From: Aminobacter carboxidus
GTDB lineage: Bacteria; Pseudomonadota; Alphaproteobacteria; Rhizobiales; Rhizobiaceae
DNA: 64,000 nt
Direction of reading: 5' to 3'
NCBI RefSeq assembly: GCF_014863355.1
Contig: NZ_JACZEP010000002.1
Span: forward strand, 186,001-250,000
Of the stretch, positions 32,411 to 46,748 are shown one piece after another (position 1 is the stretch's first letter; each line of letters begins with the position of its first letter). Made by a program: the position numbers and the translations under genes. The notes beneath the pieces are model-generated. The model had not been told where the DNA came from. It made no database searches and was given only the letters and a program-made list of their open reading frames with translations.

Positions 32411-32440
32411 AAAAAAGGCACGCGCGAGCGGGCCTTTTTC
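32411..32440. terminator. Bidirectional terminator, ugd / mcm
   Basis: A-run, then AAGGC and GCCTT closing an inner CGC/GCG helix with a GCGA loop, then TTTTT. It lies between convergent genes. Confidence 0.75.
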
Positions 32441-32454
32441 GTTGGGTGCGGCGC

Positions 32455-34596
<2,142 letters not shown>

Positions 34597-34604
34597 GTTA
34601 CACC

Positions 34605-36608
34605 TCACTCGAACTCCATGATCAGCTCGTCGACGGCGAGGCTTTCGCCCGCAGTTGCCGCCACGCGCTTGACCGTGCTCCTGCGCTCTGCGCGCAGCAC
34701 GTTTTCCATCTTCATCGCCTCGACTGTCGCCAGCGATTGGCCGGCCTCGACGGTGTCGCCTTGCTTGACCAGGATCGACGTCACCACGCCCGGCATCGGG
34801 CAGAGCAACATCTTCGAGGTGTCGGGCGGCAGCTTGACGGGCATCAGCTTCGCCAATTCGGCGACGCGCGGGCTGCGCACATGCGCCACCACATCCATGC
34901 CGCGCCAGCGCAGGCGCCAGCCGGTGCCGGAGCGCGAAACCTTGACGCCAATCGACGTGCCGGCAACGGCGAAGTTGGCGTGCAGGTGGCCGGGCATCCA
35001 GTCGCTCGAAACCGCAAGTGCCGTGCCGTCGTCGAACTCGACGACCGTGCCGTCGGCGCCGTCCCTGACACGCAGCTGCAAGAAGAAGCCGGCAAGGGTG
35101 ACGACCCAGTCGGCGCCGATGGGGCGCTGGTGGTTGGCCAGCGATCCGGAAATCTGCGCGCCACGGCGCTGGGTGAACTGGTTGATCAGGGCGGCGACCG
35201 CCGCCAGCTTCCTGGCGTCGGTCTCATCAGGCGCCACCCCTGAAAAGCCGTCGGGAAACTCCTCGGCGATATAGGCAGTGGTCAGCCGTCCGTCGCGGAA
35301 ACGCTGATGGTCCATGACCGCCGACAGGAATGGCAAATTGTGACCGATACCTTCGACCTCGAAATCGTCGAGCGCCCGGCCCATCGCCTCGACAGCCGTC
35401 AGACGATCGGGTGCCCAGGTGCACAGCTTGGCGATCATCGGGTCGTAATACATCGAGATCTCGCCGCCCTCGAACACGCCGGTGTCGTTGCGGACGATGG
35501 AGCCATCGTCGCGCTTGCCCTCGACCGGAGGCCGGTAGCGGGTCAGCCGGCCGATCGACGGCAGGAAGTTCCGGTATGGGTCTTCGGCATAAAGCCGGCT
35601 TTCGATCGCCCAGCCGTTCAGCTTGACGTCGTCCTGGGTTAAACGCAGCTTCTCACCGGCAGCGACGCGGATCATCTCCTCGACCAGGTCGATACCGGTG
35701 ATCAGCTCGGTCACCGGATGCTCGACCTGCAGGCGGGTGTTCATCTCGAGGAAGTAGAAGTTCCTGTCACCATCGACGATGAACTCGACGGTGCCGGCCG
35801 AGAAGTAGCCGACCGCCTTGCCAAGGGCCACGGCCTGCTCGCCCATCGCCTTGCGGGTTTCGGCGTCGAGGAAGGGCGATGGTGCCTCTTCGATGACCTT
35901 CTGGTTGCGGCGCTGGATCGAGCATTCGCGCTCGCCGAGATAAAGCAGATTGCCGTGCTGGTCGCCCAGCACCTGGATCTCGATGTGGCGCGGCTGGGTG
36001 ACGAACTTCTCGATGAAGATGCGGTCGTCGCCGAACGACGATTTCGCCTCGTTCTTTGACGACTGGAAGCCTTCGCGCGCCTCGGCGTCGTTCCAGGCAA
36101 TGCGCATGCCCTTGCCGCCGCCGCCGGCGGAGGCCTTGATCATCACGGGATAGCCGATCTGGTTGGCGATCTTCACCGCCTCATCGGCGTCCTCGATCAG
36201 GCCCATATGGCCGGGCACTGTCGACACGCCGGCGGACGCCGCGATCTTCTTGGAGGTGATCTTGTCGCCCATCGCCTCGATCGCGACCGGGGGCGGCCCG
36301 ATGAAAGCGACGCCCTCGGCCTTCAGCGCCTCGGCGAAGTTCGAGTTCTCCGACAGGAAGCCGTAGCCGGGATGCACCGCATCGGCACCCGTCTGGCGCA
36401 CCGCGTCGATGATCTTCTGGATGACGATATAGGACTGGTTCGACGGTGCTGGCCCGATATGGACGGCCTCGTCGGCCATCTTCACATGCAGCGCCTCGCG
36501 GTCGGCGTCGGAATAGACCGCGACCGTTGCGATACCCAGTTTCCGGGCCGACTTGATGACCCGGCAGGCGATCTCGCCACGATTGGCGATGAGGATTTTC
36601 TTGAACAT
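34605..36608 (-). CDS. pccA: Propionyl-CoA carboxylase alpha subunit (biotin carboxylase and BCCP)
   Basis: 667 residues from the ATG at 36608. Biotin carboxylase motifs include [23 protein letters not shown] and [17 protein letters not shown] domain follows and the C-terminal biotinyl domain has EAMKMENV with biotinylated K633. With PccB it carboxylates propionyl-CoA. It follows pccB by 11 bp and precedes mcm. Confidence 0.96.
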   Translation of the reverse strand: MFKKILIANRGEIACRVIKSARKLGIATVAVYSDADREALHVKMADEAVHIGPAPSNQSYIVIQKIIDAVRQTGADAVHPGYGFLSENSNFAEALKAEGVAFIGPPPVAIEAMGDKITSKKIAASAGVSTVPGHMGLIEDADEAVKIANQIGYPVMIKASAGGGGKGMRIAWNDAEAREGFQSSKNEAKSSFGDDRIFIEKFVTQPRHIEIQVLGDQHGNLLYLGERECSIQRRNQKVIEEAPSPFLDAETRKAMGEQAVALGKAVGYFSAGTVEFIVDGDRNFYFLEMNTRLQVEHPVTELITGIDLVEEMIRVAAGEKLRLTQDDVKLNGWAIESRLYAEDPYRNFLPSIGRLTRYRPPVEGKRDDGSIVRNDTGVFEGGEISMYYDPMIAKLCTWAPDRLTAVEAMGRALDDFEVEGIGHNLPFLSAVMDHQRFRDGRLTTAYIAEEFPDGFSGVAPDETDARKLAAVAALINQFTQRRGAQISGSLANHQRPIGADWVVTLAGFFLQLRVRDGADGTVVEFDDGTALAVSSDWMPGHLHANFAVAGTSIGVKVSRSGTGWRLRWRGMDVVAHVRSPRVAELAKLMPVKLPPDTSKMLLCPMPGVVTSILVKQGDTVEAGQSLATVEAMKMENVLRAERRSTVKRVAATAGESLAVDELIMEFE

Positions 36609-36619
36609 GTCTGGCCTGC

Positions 36620-38151
<1,532 letters not shown>

Positions 38152-38152
<1 letters not shown>

Positions 38153-38733
38153 CAGTTCATGCCCCTTGTGGAAAGCCACTTCCAGGCGGCTGGGAAGGCG
38201 ATGGCCGCAAGCACGGCCTTGGCGATGTCGCCCGGGATGAAGGGGTAAAGGCCGAAGGCCAGTACCGGCTTGTCGAAGCCGATGACCGAGCCGAGCCAGA
38301 GCAGGCCGGGCACGTAGATGATGGCGCCCGAAAGCAGCGCTGCAAGCATTGCGGTAAAGACGTTGCGGTCCCAGCCGCGCTCGGCCAGCCAGCCGGCGAG
38401 CAATGCAGCGGGCAGATAGCCCAGGAGATAGCCACCGGTTGGCCCCATCATGTAGGCGAGGCCGATGCCTTTTTCCGGCGTGCCGGCGAAAACCGGCAGG
38501 CCAAGCGCGCCTTGCATCAGGTAGAGCGCGACCGCGGCAGCGCCGCGGGCCGGACCAAGCGCCAGCCCAAGCCCGATCACCACAAGCGTCTGCATGGTCA
38601 TCGGTACGGGATAAAACGGAACCTGGACCTTGGCTGACAGCGTCAGAAGCAGCGAGCCTGCGACGACGGCAACGACATCCATTGTGCTGAGCCGGCTGGT
38701 TGGCCTGTCGGCGACGGCTTGGTAGAGCGTCAT
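38152..38733 (-). CDS. bioY: Biotin transporter BioY
   Basis: 193 residues, six membrane helices. BioY motifs: [45 protein letters not shown] and [14 protein letters not shown]. It is the S component of an ECF biotin transporter; solitary BioY can also import biotin. GGGAG is about 8 bases before the start. Translational coupling to pccB (TGATG) ties biotin uptake to the biotin-dependent carboxylase. No BioR box was seen upstream. Confidence 0.95.
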
Positions 38734-38879
38734 GAGCTTTCTCCCGCGCTACGAGTTTGAAAACAATGGCCTCTCGCCGCGTCAGCGGCAAGCAGCGAAG
38801 TTGGCGCAATAGCCCCGTGGCGCGCGCAGGAAAACAGTTGAAAGTGTGCGAAAGCGTAATATACAAATTCGAACAATGT

Positions 38880-38897
38880 AAATTGCGAAATTGCAAA
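38880..38897. promoter_or_regulatory. Candidate operator at the pccR start codon
   Basis: Two tandem half-sites, ATTGCGAA and ATTGCAAA, directly abut the ATG of pccR. ScfR/RamB-type regulators bind TTTGCAAA-like half-sites, so this may be an autoregulatory site. Half-site match is partial and the spacing is tighter than the one I recall for PccR. Confidence 0.45.
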
Positions 38898-38898
38898 C

Positions 38899-40311
38899 AT
38901 GGCGACCCGCAAACTCTATATCGGCCGCAAAGTGCGCGAGCTGCGCGACGCCAACAAGGCGACGCAGGCGAGCTTCGCCGAACGTATCGGCATCTCGACC
39001 AGCTATCTCAACCAGATCGAAAACAACCAGCGCCCGGTTTCGGCCTCGGTGCTGCTGGCGCTCGCCGAAAAGTTCCAGATCGACATCACCGAGATTTCGC
39101 AAGGTGATGGCGACCGGTTGTTGTCGGCTCTGTCTGAGGCGCTCAGCGATCCGCTGTTCGAGAACTATGTGCCCAACCTGCAGGAGCTGAAGCTGGTGAC
39201 GCAGAACGCGCCGGGGTTTGCCCGCGCGCTGATCTCGGCTCACCAGGCCTATCGCCGCAACAGCGAGCAGCTTGCCAGCCTCGACGACACACTCGGCAAG
39301 AGCATCGGCCTGACCGAGCCGACGCCTTACGAGGAAGTGCGCGACTTTTTCCACTTCGTCGACAACTATATCCATGGCCTGGACGTCGCGGCCGAGCGGC
39401 TGGCTGGCGAACTCGGCATTGGCGAGCGCGACAGCTATGCGGCGCTGGCGGCGCATCTGGACAGCCGGCATGGGGTGCGGATCGCCCGTGCCGAAGTCGA
39501 TGATGACGCGCTCCGGCGCTTCGATGCCAAGTCAGGTGTGCTGTTCCTCAACCCTTATTCGCCGCTTGCCACCCGCAGCTTCCAGATCGCCTTCCAGATC
39601 GCCGAGATGGAGATGGAAACAGAGGTAGCGCAGATTGCGCGGGCGGCCGATTTCCGCACCAGTGAGGCGCTGGAAATATGCAAGATGGGGCTGCGCAACT
39701 ATTTCGCCGGGGCGCTGACCCTCCCCTACCAGGCTTTTATGCGCGCTGCCGGCGAGCTACGTCACGACCTGGAGCTGATGGCGGCGCATTTCGGCGCCAG
39801 CATCGAGCAGGTCGCGCATCGCCTCAGCACCTTGCAGCGGTCGGGGCACAAGGGTGTGCCGATCTTCTTTGCCCGCATCGACCGTGCCGGCAACATCACC
39901 AAGCGCCATAGCGCCGCAAAGCTGCAGTTTGCCCGATTTGGTGCTGCATGCCCGCTGTGGAACGTGCACCAGGCCTTCGAGACGCCAGGCCGCATCATCC
40001 GCCAACTGGCCGAGACGCCCGACGGCGCGCGCTATCTCTGCGTCGCCACCGAGATTTCCAAAGGTGGTGGCGGCTTCAACGCGCCGCATCGCCGCTATGC
40101 GATCGCGCTCGGCTGCGAGGTCGCCTATGCCAAGGACTTCGTTTATGCTGACGGACTGGAGCTTGGCAGCAAGACCGCCTTCGACCCCATCGGCATATCT
40201 TGCCGTATCTGCGAGCGCACCAATTGCCAGCAGCGTGCCGTGCCGCCGCTCAAGCGCAAGCTGGTGATCGACCGGGATGTCCGCCATCCCCTTCCCTATC
40301 GGATCGGCTAG
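38899..40311 (+). CDS. pccR: Short-chain acyl-CoA responsive regulator, ScfR/PccR type
   Basis: 470 residues. An N-terminal XRE helix-turn-helix ([19 protein letters not shown], then [20 protein letters not shown]) is followed by an IrrE/ImmA-like middle and a C-terminal DUF2083-type domain with cysteines CRICERTNC near 435-443. This is the architecture of PccR, which controls propionyl-CoA carboxylase in Rhodobacter sphaeroides. Divergence from bioY-pccB-pccA-mcm fits that role. No Shine-Dalgarno is seen; the start is read straight from the ATG, so a leaderless message is possible. Confidence 0.9.
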   Translation: MATRKLYIGRKVRELRDANKATQASFAERIGISTSYLNQIENNQRPVSASVLLALAEKFQIDITEISQGDGDRLLSALSEALSDPLFENYVPNLQELKLVTQNAPGFARALISAHQAYRRNSEQLASLDDTLGKSIGLTEPTPYEEVRDFFHFVDNYIHGLDVAAERLAGELGIGERDSYAALAAHLDSRHGVRIARAEVDDDALRRFDAKSGVLFLNPYSPLATRSFQIAFQIAEMEMETEVAQIARAADFRTSEALEICKMGLRNYFAGALTLPYQAFMRAAGELRHDLELMAAHFGASIEQVAHRLSTLQRSGHKGVPIFFARIDRAGNITKRHSAAKLQFARFGAACPLWNVHQAFETPGRIIRQLAETPDGARYLCVATEISKGGGGFNAPHRRYAIALGCEVAYAKDFVYADGLELGSKTAFDPIGISCRICERTNCQQRAVPPLKRKLVIDRDVRHPLPYRIG

Positions 40312-40314
40312 CTT

Positions 40315-40671
40315 CTAGTTGTTCTTGCGCGCGAACAGCCCGCCCACCGCAAGCATCAGCCAGCCCAGGATCATGCCGGTGCCGCCGATGGGTGCTGCGA
40401 AGGGGAACAGCCGCTGGCCAAGATAATCGCGCGCCAGAAGGTCGCCTGAAAACATCAGGACCGCGACCAGCAGCACGGCTGCGCCGAAGTGGAGAAGCCT
40501 GCCGCCGGCAACGACCAGCGACAGCGCGATCAGTGCTGGGGCGTGAAACAGCAGGAAGTTCGCTGCCGTTGCGACATTGACGCCGCCGCCATGGCTCGCC
40601 GCCGCCGACAGCGCGACGCCCACAGCGCCAAACAATGCGCCGGACATGAAAAGAACCCTGTCAAACTGCAT
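40315..40671 (-). CDS. DUF423 family membrane protein
   Basis: 118 residues from the ATG at 40671 (GGGAG seven bases upstream). Four hydrophobic segments; family motifs are [10 protein letters not shown] near 20, [13 protein letters not shown] and the C-terminal [14 protein letters not shown]. Small DUF423 proteins are common in bacteria, but function is unknown. Its 3' end lies 3 bp from the convergent pccR stop. Confidence 0.88.
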   Translation of the reverse strand: MQFDRVLFMSGALFGAVGVALSAAASHGGGVNVATAANFLLFHAPALIALSLVVAGGRLLHFGAAVLLVAVLMFSGDLLARDYLGQRLFPFAAPIGGTGMILGWLMLAVGGLFARKNN

Positions 40672-40865
40672 TCGCTCGCTCCCGTCCTCGCTTGGCGGTA
40701 GCATATAGCTTCGGCTTGGCGAAAAGGTTCATTGGCCAAGCGCGCCGATTGCCGCAGGATGGCCGCTTTCCTGTGGACCTTGAACAGGCGGGGCTGAATG
40801 GCCGTTTGGCGTTCTGCCCGGCAGTCACTATGTTCGCGCACCGTTCAACAGGCACCAGGATTTCC

Positions 40866-43169
40866 ATGGCTGGCGACAACAGGAAAATCGCTGCGATCAT
40901 CGCAGCCGAAATCAACGCGAAGCCGGAGCAGGTCATAGCGGCGGTTGGACTGCTCGACGAAGGCGCGACCGTGCCTTTCGTGGCGCGTTACCGCAAGGAA
41001 GTCACCGGCGGCCTCGACGACACCCAGCTGCGCGATCTGTCCGAGCGCCTCGCCTATCTGCGCGAACTTGAAGCGCGGCGTGCGACAATCGTCGAGTCGA
41101 TCATCGGCCAGGGCAAGATGACCGATGACCTGGCAATCCGGATCGCCGCCGTCACCACCAAGGCCGAGCTCGAGGACATCTACCTGCCCTACAAGCCGAA
41201 GCGCCGCACCAAGGCCGAGATCGCCAGGGAACGCGGTCTCGGTCCGCTCGCCGAAGCCATTCTCGCCGACCGCTCCAAGGTTCCGGCCGAACTTGCCGTT
41301 GCCTTTGTTGCCGGCGAGGTCGCCGACGTGAAGGCCGCACTCGAAGGCGCGCGCGATATTGTTGCCGAGGGCATTTCGGAAAACGCCGACTTGCTCGGCC
41401 GCCTGCGCACCCACATGAAGGAACGCGCTGTGCTGCGTGCCCGTGTCGTCGACGGCAAGCAGGACGCCGGCGCCAAGTTCGCCGACTATTTCGACCATTC
41501 CGAGCGCTGGGCCAATGTGCCGAGCCACCGCGCGCTGGCCATGCTGCGCGGCCGCAACGAGGATTTCCTGTCGCTCGACCTCGAGATCGACGCCGACGAC
41601 ACTTCGCCGGTCAAGCCGGTCGAGCGCATGATCGCCGCCGCCTATCAGATCGGCGCGACCCTGCCGGGCGATCAGTGGCTGATGCAGGTCGCTGGCTGGA
41701 CCTGGCGAGTGAAGCTCTCGCTGTCGCTTTCGCTCGACCTGATGCGCGACCTGCGCGAGGCTTCAGAGGAAGAGGCGATCCGCGTTTTCTCGCGCAACCT
41801 CAAGGACCTGCTGCTCGCAGCCCCTGCCGGCTCCCGCGCCACCATGGGTCTTGACCCGGGCATCCGCACCGGCGTCAAGGTTGCAATCATCGACGCCACC
41901 GGCAAGGTGCTCGACACCACCACAGTCTACCCCTTCCCGCCGAAGAACGACGTGCGCGGCACCCAGGCCGAGCTTGCCCGGTTGATCATCCGTCACAAGG
42001 TCGAGCTGATCGCCATCGGCAACGGCACCGGCAGCCGCGAGACCGAGCGCCTCGTAGCCGACATGCTTCAGGACATGCAGGCGCCGAAGCCGACCAAGGT
42101 CATCGTCAGCGAGGCCGGCGCGTCGGTCTATTCGGCGTCGGCGACTGCTGCCGCCGAGTTTCCCAATCTCGACGTGTCGCTGCGTGGTGCCGTGTCCATC
42201 GCACGCCGCCTGCAGGATCCGTTGGCCGAACTGGTCAAGATCGAGCCGAAATCGATCGGCGTCGGCCAGTACCAGCACGACGTTGATCAGTATCGTCTCG
42301 GCCGCTCGCTGGAAGCGGTGGTCGAAGACGCGGTGAACGCAGTCGGGGTCGATCTCAACACGGCGTCCGCTCCCCTTCTCGCTCGCGTTTCCGGCCTCGG
42401 GCCGTCCTTGGCCGAGTCGATCGTCGCCTATCGCGACGCCTCGGGCGCGTTTGCCACGCGCCGCGATTTGCTCGCCGTGCCGCGTCTTGGCCAGCGCGCC
42501 TTCGAGCAATGCGCCGGCTTCCTGCGCATCCGCGACGGCAAGGAACCGCTCGACGCTTCGTCGGTGCATCCTGAAGCCTATGGCGTTGCCAAGAAGATCG
42601 TGGCGTCCTGCGGTCGCGACTTGCGCCAGCTGATGGGCGACAGTGCAGCCCTCAAGGCAATCGATCCCCGCGCCTTCGTCGACGAGCGTTTCGGCCTGCC
42701 GACGGTGCGCGACATCATCGCCGAGCTGGAAAAGCCGGGCCGCGATCCGCGCCCGGGCTTCAAGACCGCGACTTTCGCCGACGGCGTCGACGACATCAAG
42801 GACCTGAAGCCGGGCATGCTGCTCGAAGGCACGGTCACCAACGTCGCCGCCTTCGGCGCCTTCGTCGACATCGGCGTGCATCAGGATGGCCTCGTCCATG
42901 TCTCGCAGCTGGCCGACAAGTTCGTTAAGGATCCGCACGAGGTGGTGAAGGCCGGCGACGTGGTCAAGGTCCGCGTCGTCGAGGTCGACATCCCGCGCAA
43001 GCGCATCGGGCTGACCATGCGCAAGGATGGCGGCGAGGCCGCTCCCCGCTCGGCCGCCCCTGCCAAGGCCCGCGACATGAAGTTCGCCTCGTCGAAGCCG
43101 CAGCCGAACAAGTCGGACCAGCAAGGCGCGTTCGGCGCCGCCCTGCTCGAGGCGATGAAGCGCAAGTAG
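40866..43169 (+). CDS. tex: Tex family RNA-binding transcription factor
   Basis: 767 residues from the ATG at 40866 (AGGA upstream). Tex order is complete: N-terminal HtH domains with [21 protein letters not shown], the YqgF-like domain with [13 protein letters not shown]-like sequence, helix-hairpin-helix motifs ([19 protein letters not shown]), and a C-terminal S1 domain with [21 protein letters not shown]. It has a Lys/Pro-rich tail. Tex binds nucleic acids and affects transcription elongation and stress tolerance. The frame opens further upstream but without a ribosome site. Confidence 0.95.
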   Translation: MAGDNRKIAAIIAAEINAKPEQVIAAVGLLDEGATVPFVARYRKEVTGGLDDTQLRDLSERLAYLRELEARRATIVESIIGQGKMTDDLAIRIAAVTTKAELEDIYLPYKPKRRTKAEIARERGLGPLAEAILADRSKVPAELAVAFVAGEVADVKAALEGARDIVAEGISENADLLGRLRTHMKERAVLRARVVDGKQDAGAKFADYFDHSERWANVPSHRALAMLRGRNEDFLSLDLEIDADDTSPVKPVERMIAAAYQIGATLPGDQWLMQVAGWTWRVKLSLSLSLDLMRDLREASEEEAIRVFSRNLKDLLLAAPAGSRATMGLDPGIRTGVKVAIIDATGKVLDTTTVYPFPPKNDVRGTQAELARLIIRHKVELIAIGNGTGSRETERLVADMLQDMQAPKPTKVIVSEAGASVYSASATAAAEFPNLDVSLRGAVSIARRLQDPLAELVKIEPKSIGVGQYQHDVDQYRLGRSLEAVVEDAVNAVGVDLNTASAPLLARVSGLGPSLAESIVAYRDASGAFATRRDLLAVPRLGQRAFEQCAGFLRIRDGKEPLDASSVHPEAYGVAKKIVASCGRDLRQLMGDSAALKAIDPRAFVDERFGLPTVRDIIAELEKPGRDPRPGFKTATFADGVDDIKDLKPGMLLEGTVTNVAAFGAFVDIGVHQDGLVHVSQLADKFVKDPHEVVKAGDVVKVRVVEVDIPRKRIGLTMRKDGGEAAPRSAAPAKARDMKFASSKPQPNKSDQQGAFGAALLEAMKRK

Positions 43170-43177
43170 GCAAGCCT

Positions 43178-43214
43178 GGGCGATCACGCTGCTGCTCAAG
43201 CGGCATGATCGCCC
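43178..43214. repeat. Inverted repeat after tex
   Basis: GGGCGATCA and TGATCGCCC, 9 bp perfect, with a 19-nt loop that itself can fold. No T-run follows, so it is either a weak terminator of tex or a 3' stabiliser. Confidence 0.4.
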
Positions 43215-43294
43215 TTGCCCGCTTGCCCGTTCCTGCTTAGAAAGCCCCGGAAACGCGGCCTCAGCCGGCCGCTTGAAAAAGGTGCCGTGCTCAA

Positions 43295-44515
43295 ATGTCC
43301 AAGTGGAAAGACGTCAAGAAGGTCGTGCTCGCCTATTCCGGCGGCCTCGACACCTCCATCATCCTGAAGTGGCTGCAGACCGAGCTCAATGCGGAGGTCG
43401 TTACCTTCACCGCCGATCTCGGCCAGGGCGAGGAGCTTGAGCCGGCGCGCAAGAAGGCCGAGATGCTCGGCATCAAGGAGATCTTCATCGAGGACGTGCG
43501 CGAGGAGTTCGTCCGCGATTTCGTCTTCCCGATGTTCCGTGCCAATGCCGTCTATGAAGGTGTCTACCTGCTCGGCACCTCGATCGCCCGGCCGTTGATC
43601 TCCAAGCACCTCGTCGACATCGCCCGCAAGACCGGCGCCGACGCCATTGCGCACGGCGCCACTGGCAAGGGCAACGACCAGGTCCGCTTCGAGCTGTCGG
43701 CCTATGCGCTCAACCCCGACATCAAGATCATCGCACCGTGGCGCGACTGGGAGTTCAAGAGCCGCACCGACCTGCTCGACTTCGCCGAAAAGCACCAGAT
43801 CCCGGTCGCCAAGGACAAGAAGGGCGAGGCCCCCTTCTCCGTCGACGCCAACCTGCTGCACTCCTCGTCCGAGGGCAAGGTTCTGGAAGATCCGGCCGTC
43901 GAGGCGCCCGAATACGTCCACATGCGCACGATTTCGCCCGAGGCTGCGCCCGACAAGGCGACTGTCATCAAGATCGGCTTCGAACAGGGCGATGCCGTGT
44001 CGGTCAACGGCGAGCGCCTGTCGCCGGCGACGCTGCTCGCCAAGCTCAACGACTATGGCCGCGACAACGGCATCGGCCGCCTCGACCTGGTCGAAAACCG
44101 CTTCGTCGGCATGAAGTCGCGCGGCGTCTACGAGACCCCCGGTGGCACCATCCTGCTTCAGGCGCACCGCGCCATCGAGTCGATCACGCTCGACCGTGGT
44201 GCCGCGCACCTCAAGGACGAGCTGATGCCGCGCTATGCCGAGTTGATCTACTACGGCTTCTGGTTCTCGCCGGAGCGCCAGATGCTGCAGGCGGCGATCG
44301 ATCTCAGCCAGAAGGACGTCGAGGGCGAAGTGACCCTCAAGCTCTACAAGGGCAACGTCATGGTCATCGGCCGCGAGTCGGCGAAGTCGCTCTACTCCGA
44401 CAAGCTGGTCACCTTCGAGGACGACCAGGGCGCCTACGACCAGAAGGACGCCGCCGGCTTCATCAAGCTCAACGCGCTGCGTCTACGCACGCTGGCGGCC
44501 AGGAACCGTCGCTGA
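43295..44515 (+). CDS. argG: Argininosuccinate synthase
   Basis: 406 residues. The PP-loop AYSGGLDTS is at 13-21; [31 protein letters not shown] and [18 protein letters not shown] are conserved ArgG segments. It joins citrulline and aspartate in arginine synthesis. AAGGTG precedes the start. The unknown exported protein gene starts 5 bases after its stop. Confidence 0.97.
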   Translation: MSKWKDVKKVVLAYSGGLDTSIILKWLQTELNAEVVTFTADLGQGEELEPARKKAEMLGIKEIFIEDVREEFVRDFVFPMFRANAVYEGVYLLGTSIARPLISKHLVDIARKTGADAIAHGATGKGNDQVRFELSAYALNPDIKIIAPWRDWEFKSRTDLLDFAEKHQIPVAKDKKGEAPFSVDANLLHSSSEGKVLEDPAVEAPEYVHMRTISPEAAPDKATVIKIGFEQGDAVSVNGERLSPATLLAKLNDYGRDNGIGRLDLVENRFVGMKSRGVYETPGGTILLQAHRAIESITLDRGAAHLKDELMPRYAELIYYGFWFSPERQMLQAAIDLSQKDVEGEVTLKLYKGNVMVIGRESAKSLYSDKLVTFEDDQGAYDQKDAAGFIKLNALRLRTLAARNRR

Positions 44516-44519
44516 CCCT

Positions 44520-45047
44520 ATGCGACCAGTGATCGCACAGGCTGCCGCCTTCGGCTTGCTGGCGGCAGCCTTGCCAGCCGCCGCACAGGAGTTCGACCCG
44601 GCCACGCTGGACTTGCCGGCGCTGGTCGAGTGCCGGACCGATGCGCCCGCCTACACCAGTTTTGCCCTGTGGCTGGCGGGCGAGCCAGACGCCGCCAGCA
44701 CGCTTGGCTGGCGCGCGGTCGACAGCGGCAATCCCTTCCTGTCGCAATATGAGTTGGTCAAGCCATTGGCCGCCTTTGGCATGAAAACGAGCACCATCGT
44801 TTTCACCTCCAGCGGGCCGATGGCCGTGCTGGACGGGCTCAGCGCGCCCGACCTCGCCAAAAAGCTTGGCATCGCGCCGATGCTTGCCACGCCGCAGAAG
44901 TTCCTGGGCGAAAAGGTCGTCTCGGAAAAGACCGAAACCTCCGAGAGCGTCACGCTGGCGACGCGTATCAGCCTCAATGTCTCCACGGTCGAGACCCATC
45001 CCGGCAAGGTGCTGGCCGGATGTTCCTACGTGCTTGACATCAAGTAG
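44520..45047 (+). CDS. Unknown exported protein
   Basis: 175 residues. The N-terminus is a signal peptide (IAQAAAFGLLAAALPAAAQ, likely cleavage after AAA-Q). The mature part has two cysteines (C38 and C169), which could form a disulfide, and no domain I recognise. It follows argG by 4 bases without its own obvious ribosome site, so it may be translated by readthrough coupling. Function is unknown; a link with arginine is not implied. Confidence 0.72.
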   Translation: MRPVIAQAAAFGLLAAALPAAAQEFDPATLDLPALVECRTDAPAYTSFALWLAGEPDAASTLGWRAVDSGNPFLSQYELVKPLAAFGMKTSTIVFTSSGPMAVLDGLSAPDLAKKLGIAPMLATPQKFLGEKVVSEKTETSESVTLATRISLNVSTVETHPGKVLAGCSYVLDIK

Positions 45048-45064
45048 AAGGCCTGCCGCTTCCT

Positions 45065-45088
45065 GGGAAAGCCGATGCCGGCTTTCCC
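45065..45088. repeat. Perfect 10-bp hairpin between convergent genes
   Basis: GGGAAAGCCG and CGGCTTTCCC with a 4-nt loop ATGC, between genes converging from 45047 and 45113. There is no T-run on either side, so termination is uncertain. Confidence 0.5.
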
Positions 45089-45112
45089 CTCGCAGATCAT
45101 GAGCAGAGAAAA

Positions 45113-45631
45113 CTAGGCCCCGCCTTCATACACATCGCCAAGATAAACCCGCTTGGCGGCATCGTCGCGAGCCGAATAGAGGTAGCGGTTGAAGGCCAGC
45201 CTCTCATGGTTCACCGCAGCCAGTTCCCAGACGCAGAAGGTTGCGCGGTGCGGCCCTGGCAGCGCAAACAGCGCGAAATCGGGCGCGTCTGATGTCTTGG
45301 CGTAGACTGTTTCCCACATCTCGTTGGCATTGCGCCACGAACTCACCAGCAGGAAATGGAAATCGCCGCCGCAGCGGTGCAATATGACGAAGCCAAGCTC
45401 ACCCTTGAGATTGAGCCGCCCGGTCGCCGTCTCGGCCGCGAGGAAACGCTGGGCCAGCGCGCTGGTTTCTGACGTCACCGGCGTTGCTGCTTCTGAGATA
45501 TCGTACCATTTAAGCAGGCCGCCGCCTGCCGGTGCCGGCAGCCCCGGCGTCACCGTCTTGGGGTAGTGGGTGTAGCCTTCGACATTGCCGAAGCGCGAGA
45601 GATCGGCGGGCAGGCCGCTCTGGCTGTTCAT
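45113..45631 (-). CDS. Conserved-looking protein of unknown function
   Basis: 172 residues, no signal peptide or membrane segment. It is rich in aromatic residues (YTHYPKTVTPGLP, GFVILHRCGGDFHFLLVSSWRN, ATFCVWELAAVNHERLAF). The HRCGGDFHF core and the WxNANEMWE-type segment suggest a compact alpha/beta fold. I do not recognise the family. Codon usage looks like that of the neighbours. It lies after the terminator of the transglycosylase gene, hence its own unit. Confidence 0.7.
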   Translation of the reverse strand: MNSQSGLPADLSRFGNVEGYTHYPKTVTPGLPAPAGGGLLKWYDISEAATPVTSETSALAQRFLAAETATGRLNLKGELGFVILHRCGGDFHFLLVSSWRNANEMWETVYAKTSDAPDFALFALPGPHRATFCVWELAAVNHERLAFNRYLYSARDDAAKRVYLGDVYEGGA

Positions 45632-45653
45632 GACAAGATCCTCGTCCGCATTG

Positions 45654-45682
45654 AAAAAAGCCCGATGTTACCACCGGGCTTT
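45654..45682 (-). terminator. Intrinsic terminator after the lytic transglycosylase gene
   Basis: On the minus strand AAAGCCCG and CGGGCTTT form an 8-bp stem with a 10-nt loop, followed by a run of six T including the stem's last three. Confidence 0.85.
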
Positions 45683-45762
45683 GGTCATTCTGCGTCCGAG
45701 GCGCCGGCTTTGCCAGTGCGCCGCCGATGTCTCCTGACAGGGTTGTGTCAGGTCATCAGGCG

Positions 45763-46581
45763 TCAGTTGCCGTCGATTTCCGCGCCGATGATGGCGATCG
45801 CCTGCTGATAGACTCTGGCCGCGTTCCAGCCCTGCAGCGCGCCGAAATTGGCCTGGCCGGGCTGATAGCCGGCGCCGGCGCTCCAGCCATGGCCGCGCAG
45901 GAAGTTGGCGGTCGAGGCCAGGGCGTCAGCCTTGGAGCGGACCATGTCGATCTTGCCGTTACCGTCGCCATCGGCGCCGTACTTCAGCACGTTGACCGGC
46001 AAGAACTGGGTCTGGCCGATTTCACCGTGGGCAGCACCGATGGCGTTGGGCGCCAGCGTGCCGCTCTGGACGAGCTTGAGCGCCGCATAGAGCTGGTCGG
46101 TGAAGTATTCCGAACGGCGGCAGTCATAAGCGAGCGTGGCGACGGCCGAAAGCGTGTGCTGGTTGCCCAGGAAGCCGCCGAAGCCGGTTTCCATGCCCCA
46201 GATCGCGATCAGCGGGCCGGCCGGAACGCCATAGCGGGCTTCGATGCTCTGGAACAGCGCCGCGTTCTGCTTCTTAATGGTCTTGCCCTTGGAGGCAATC
46301 GCCTTGCCGCCGCGCTTGGCCATGAACTGGTCGAGCGAGAGCTTGAAGCTCTTCTGGTTGCGATCGGCGTAAATGGTCTTGGTGGCGTAGGTCGTCTTGG
46401 CAAGGGCGCTGAGCGCGTTACCCTTGATGCCGTTCGCCGCCGCCTGGTCGGCAAAGGCTGCCTTCCATGCTTCGAAGCCACCCGCGTTGTTGCCGCACTC
46501 CGCCGCATATGCGCCGCCAGCCATAGCCGCCAGCATGGCGGAGGCTGCAGCAAAAGTCTTCACCTTGGCAAATAATGCCAT
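45763..46581 (-). CDS. Lytic murein transglycosylase, MltB (SLT_2) type
   Basis: 272 residues. A signal peptide (AAASAMLAAMAGGAYA, cleavage near 26-27) is followed by the SLT_2 domain. The catalytic glutamate E131 is in IAIWGMETGFGG. Further motifs are GAAHGEIGQTQFLPVNVLKYG and DGDGNGKIDMVRSKADALASTANFL, of which the latter is calcium-loop like as in MltB. It cleaves peptidoglycan glycan strands in the periplasm. It is a compact version without a C-terminal binding domain. Confidence 0.93.
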   Translation of the reverse strand: MALFAKVKTFAAASAMLAAMAGGAYAAECGNNAGGFEAWKAAFADQAAANGIKGNALSALAKTTYATKTIYADRNQKSFKLSLDQFMAKRGGKAIASKGKTIKKQNAALFQSIEARYGVPAGPLIAIWGMETGFGGFLGNQHTLSAVATLAYDCRRSEYFTDQLYAALKLVQSGTLAPNAIGAAHGEIGQTQFLPVNVLKYGADGDGNGKIDMVRSKADALASTANFLRGHGWSAGAGYQPGQANFGALQGWNAARVYQQAIAIIGAEIDGN

Positions 46582-46748
46582 GCCGTTCTCCTGATGCCTG
46601 AATCAATGCCCCTGGGAGGGATGTTGCCAGCCCCACGCTCTCTTGTCATCGTTAAGAAGGCGTTTACGTCCCCATCTGCCTGCAATGGCAGGTGGCAAAA
46701 AACTCGCATACGATCAAGCGGTGAATATGGCGAGAGCGGGGAAAAACC

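Noticed and set aside
38153-38896. N-terminal extension of pccB to 758 residues, suggesting a fusion
   Set aside because: The extra part is bioY read in the wrong frame. PccB homology starts at the ATG at 38152.
43205-43240. 11-codon frame before argG as a leader peptide
   Set aside because: It contains a single Arg codon, has no ribosome site and no following terminator of attenuator type.
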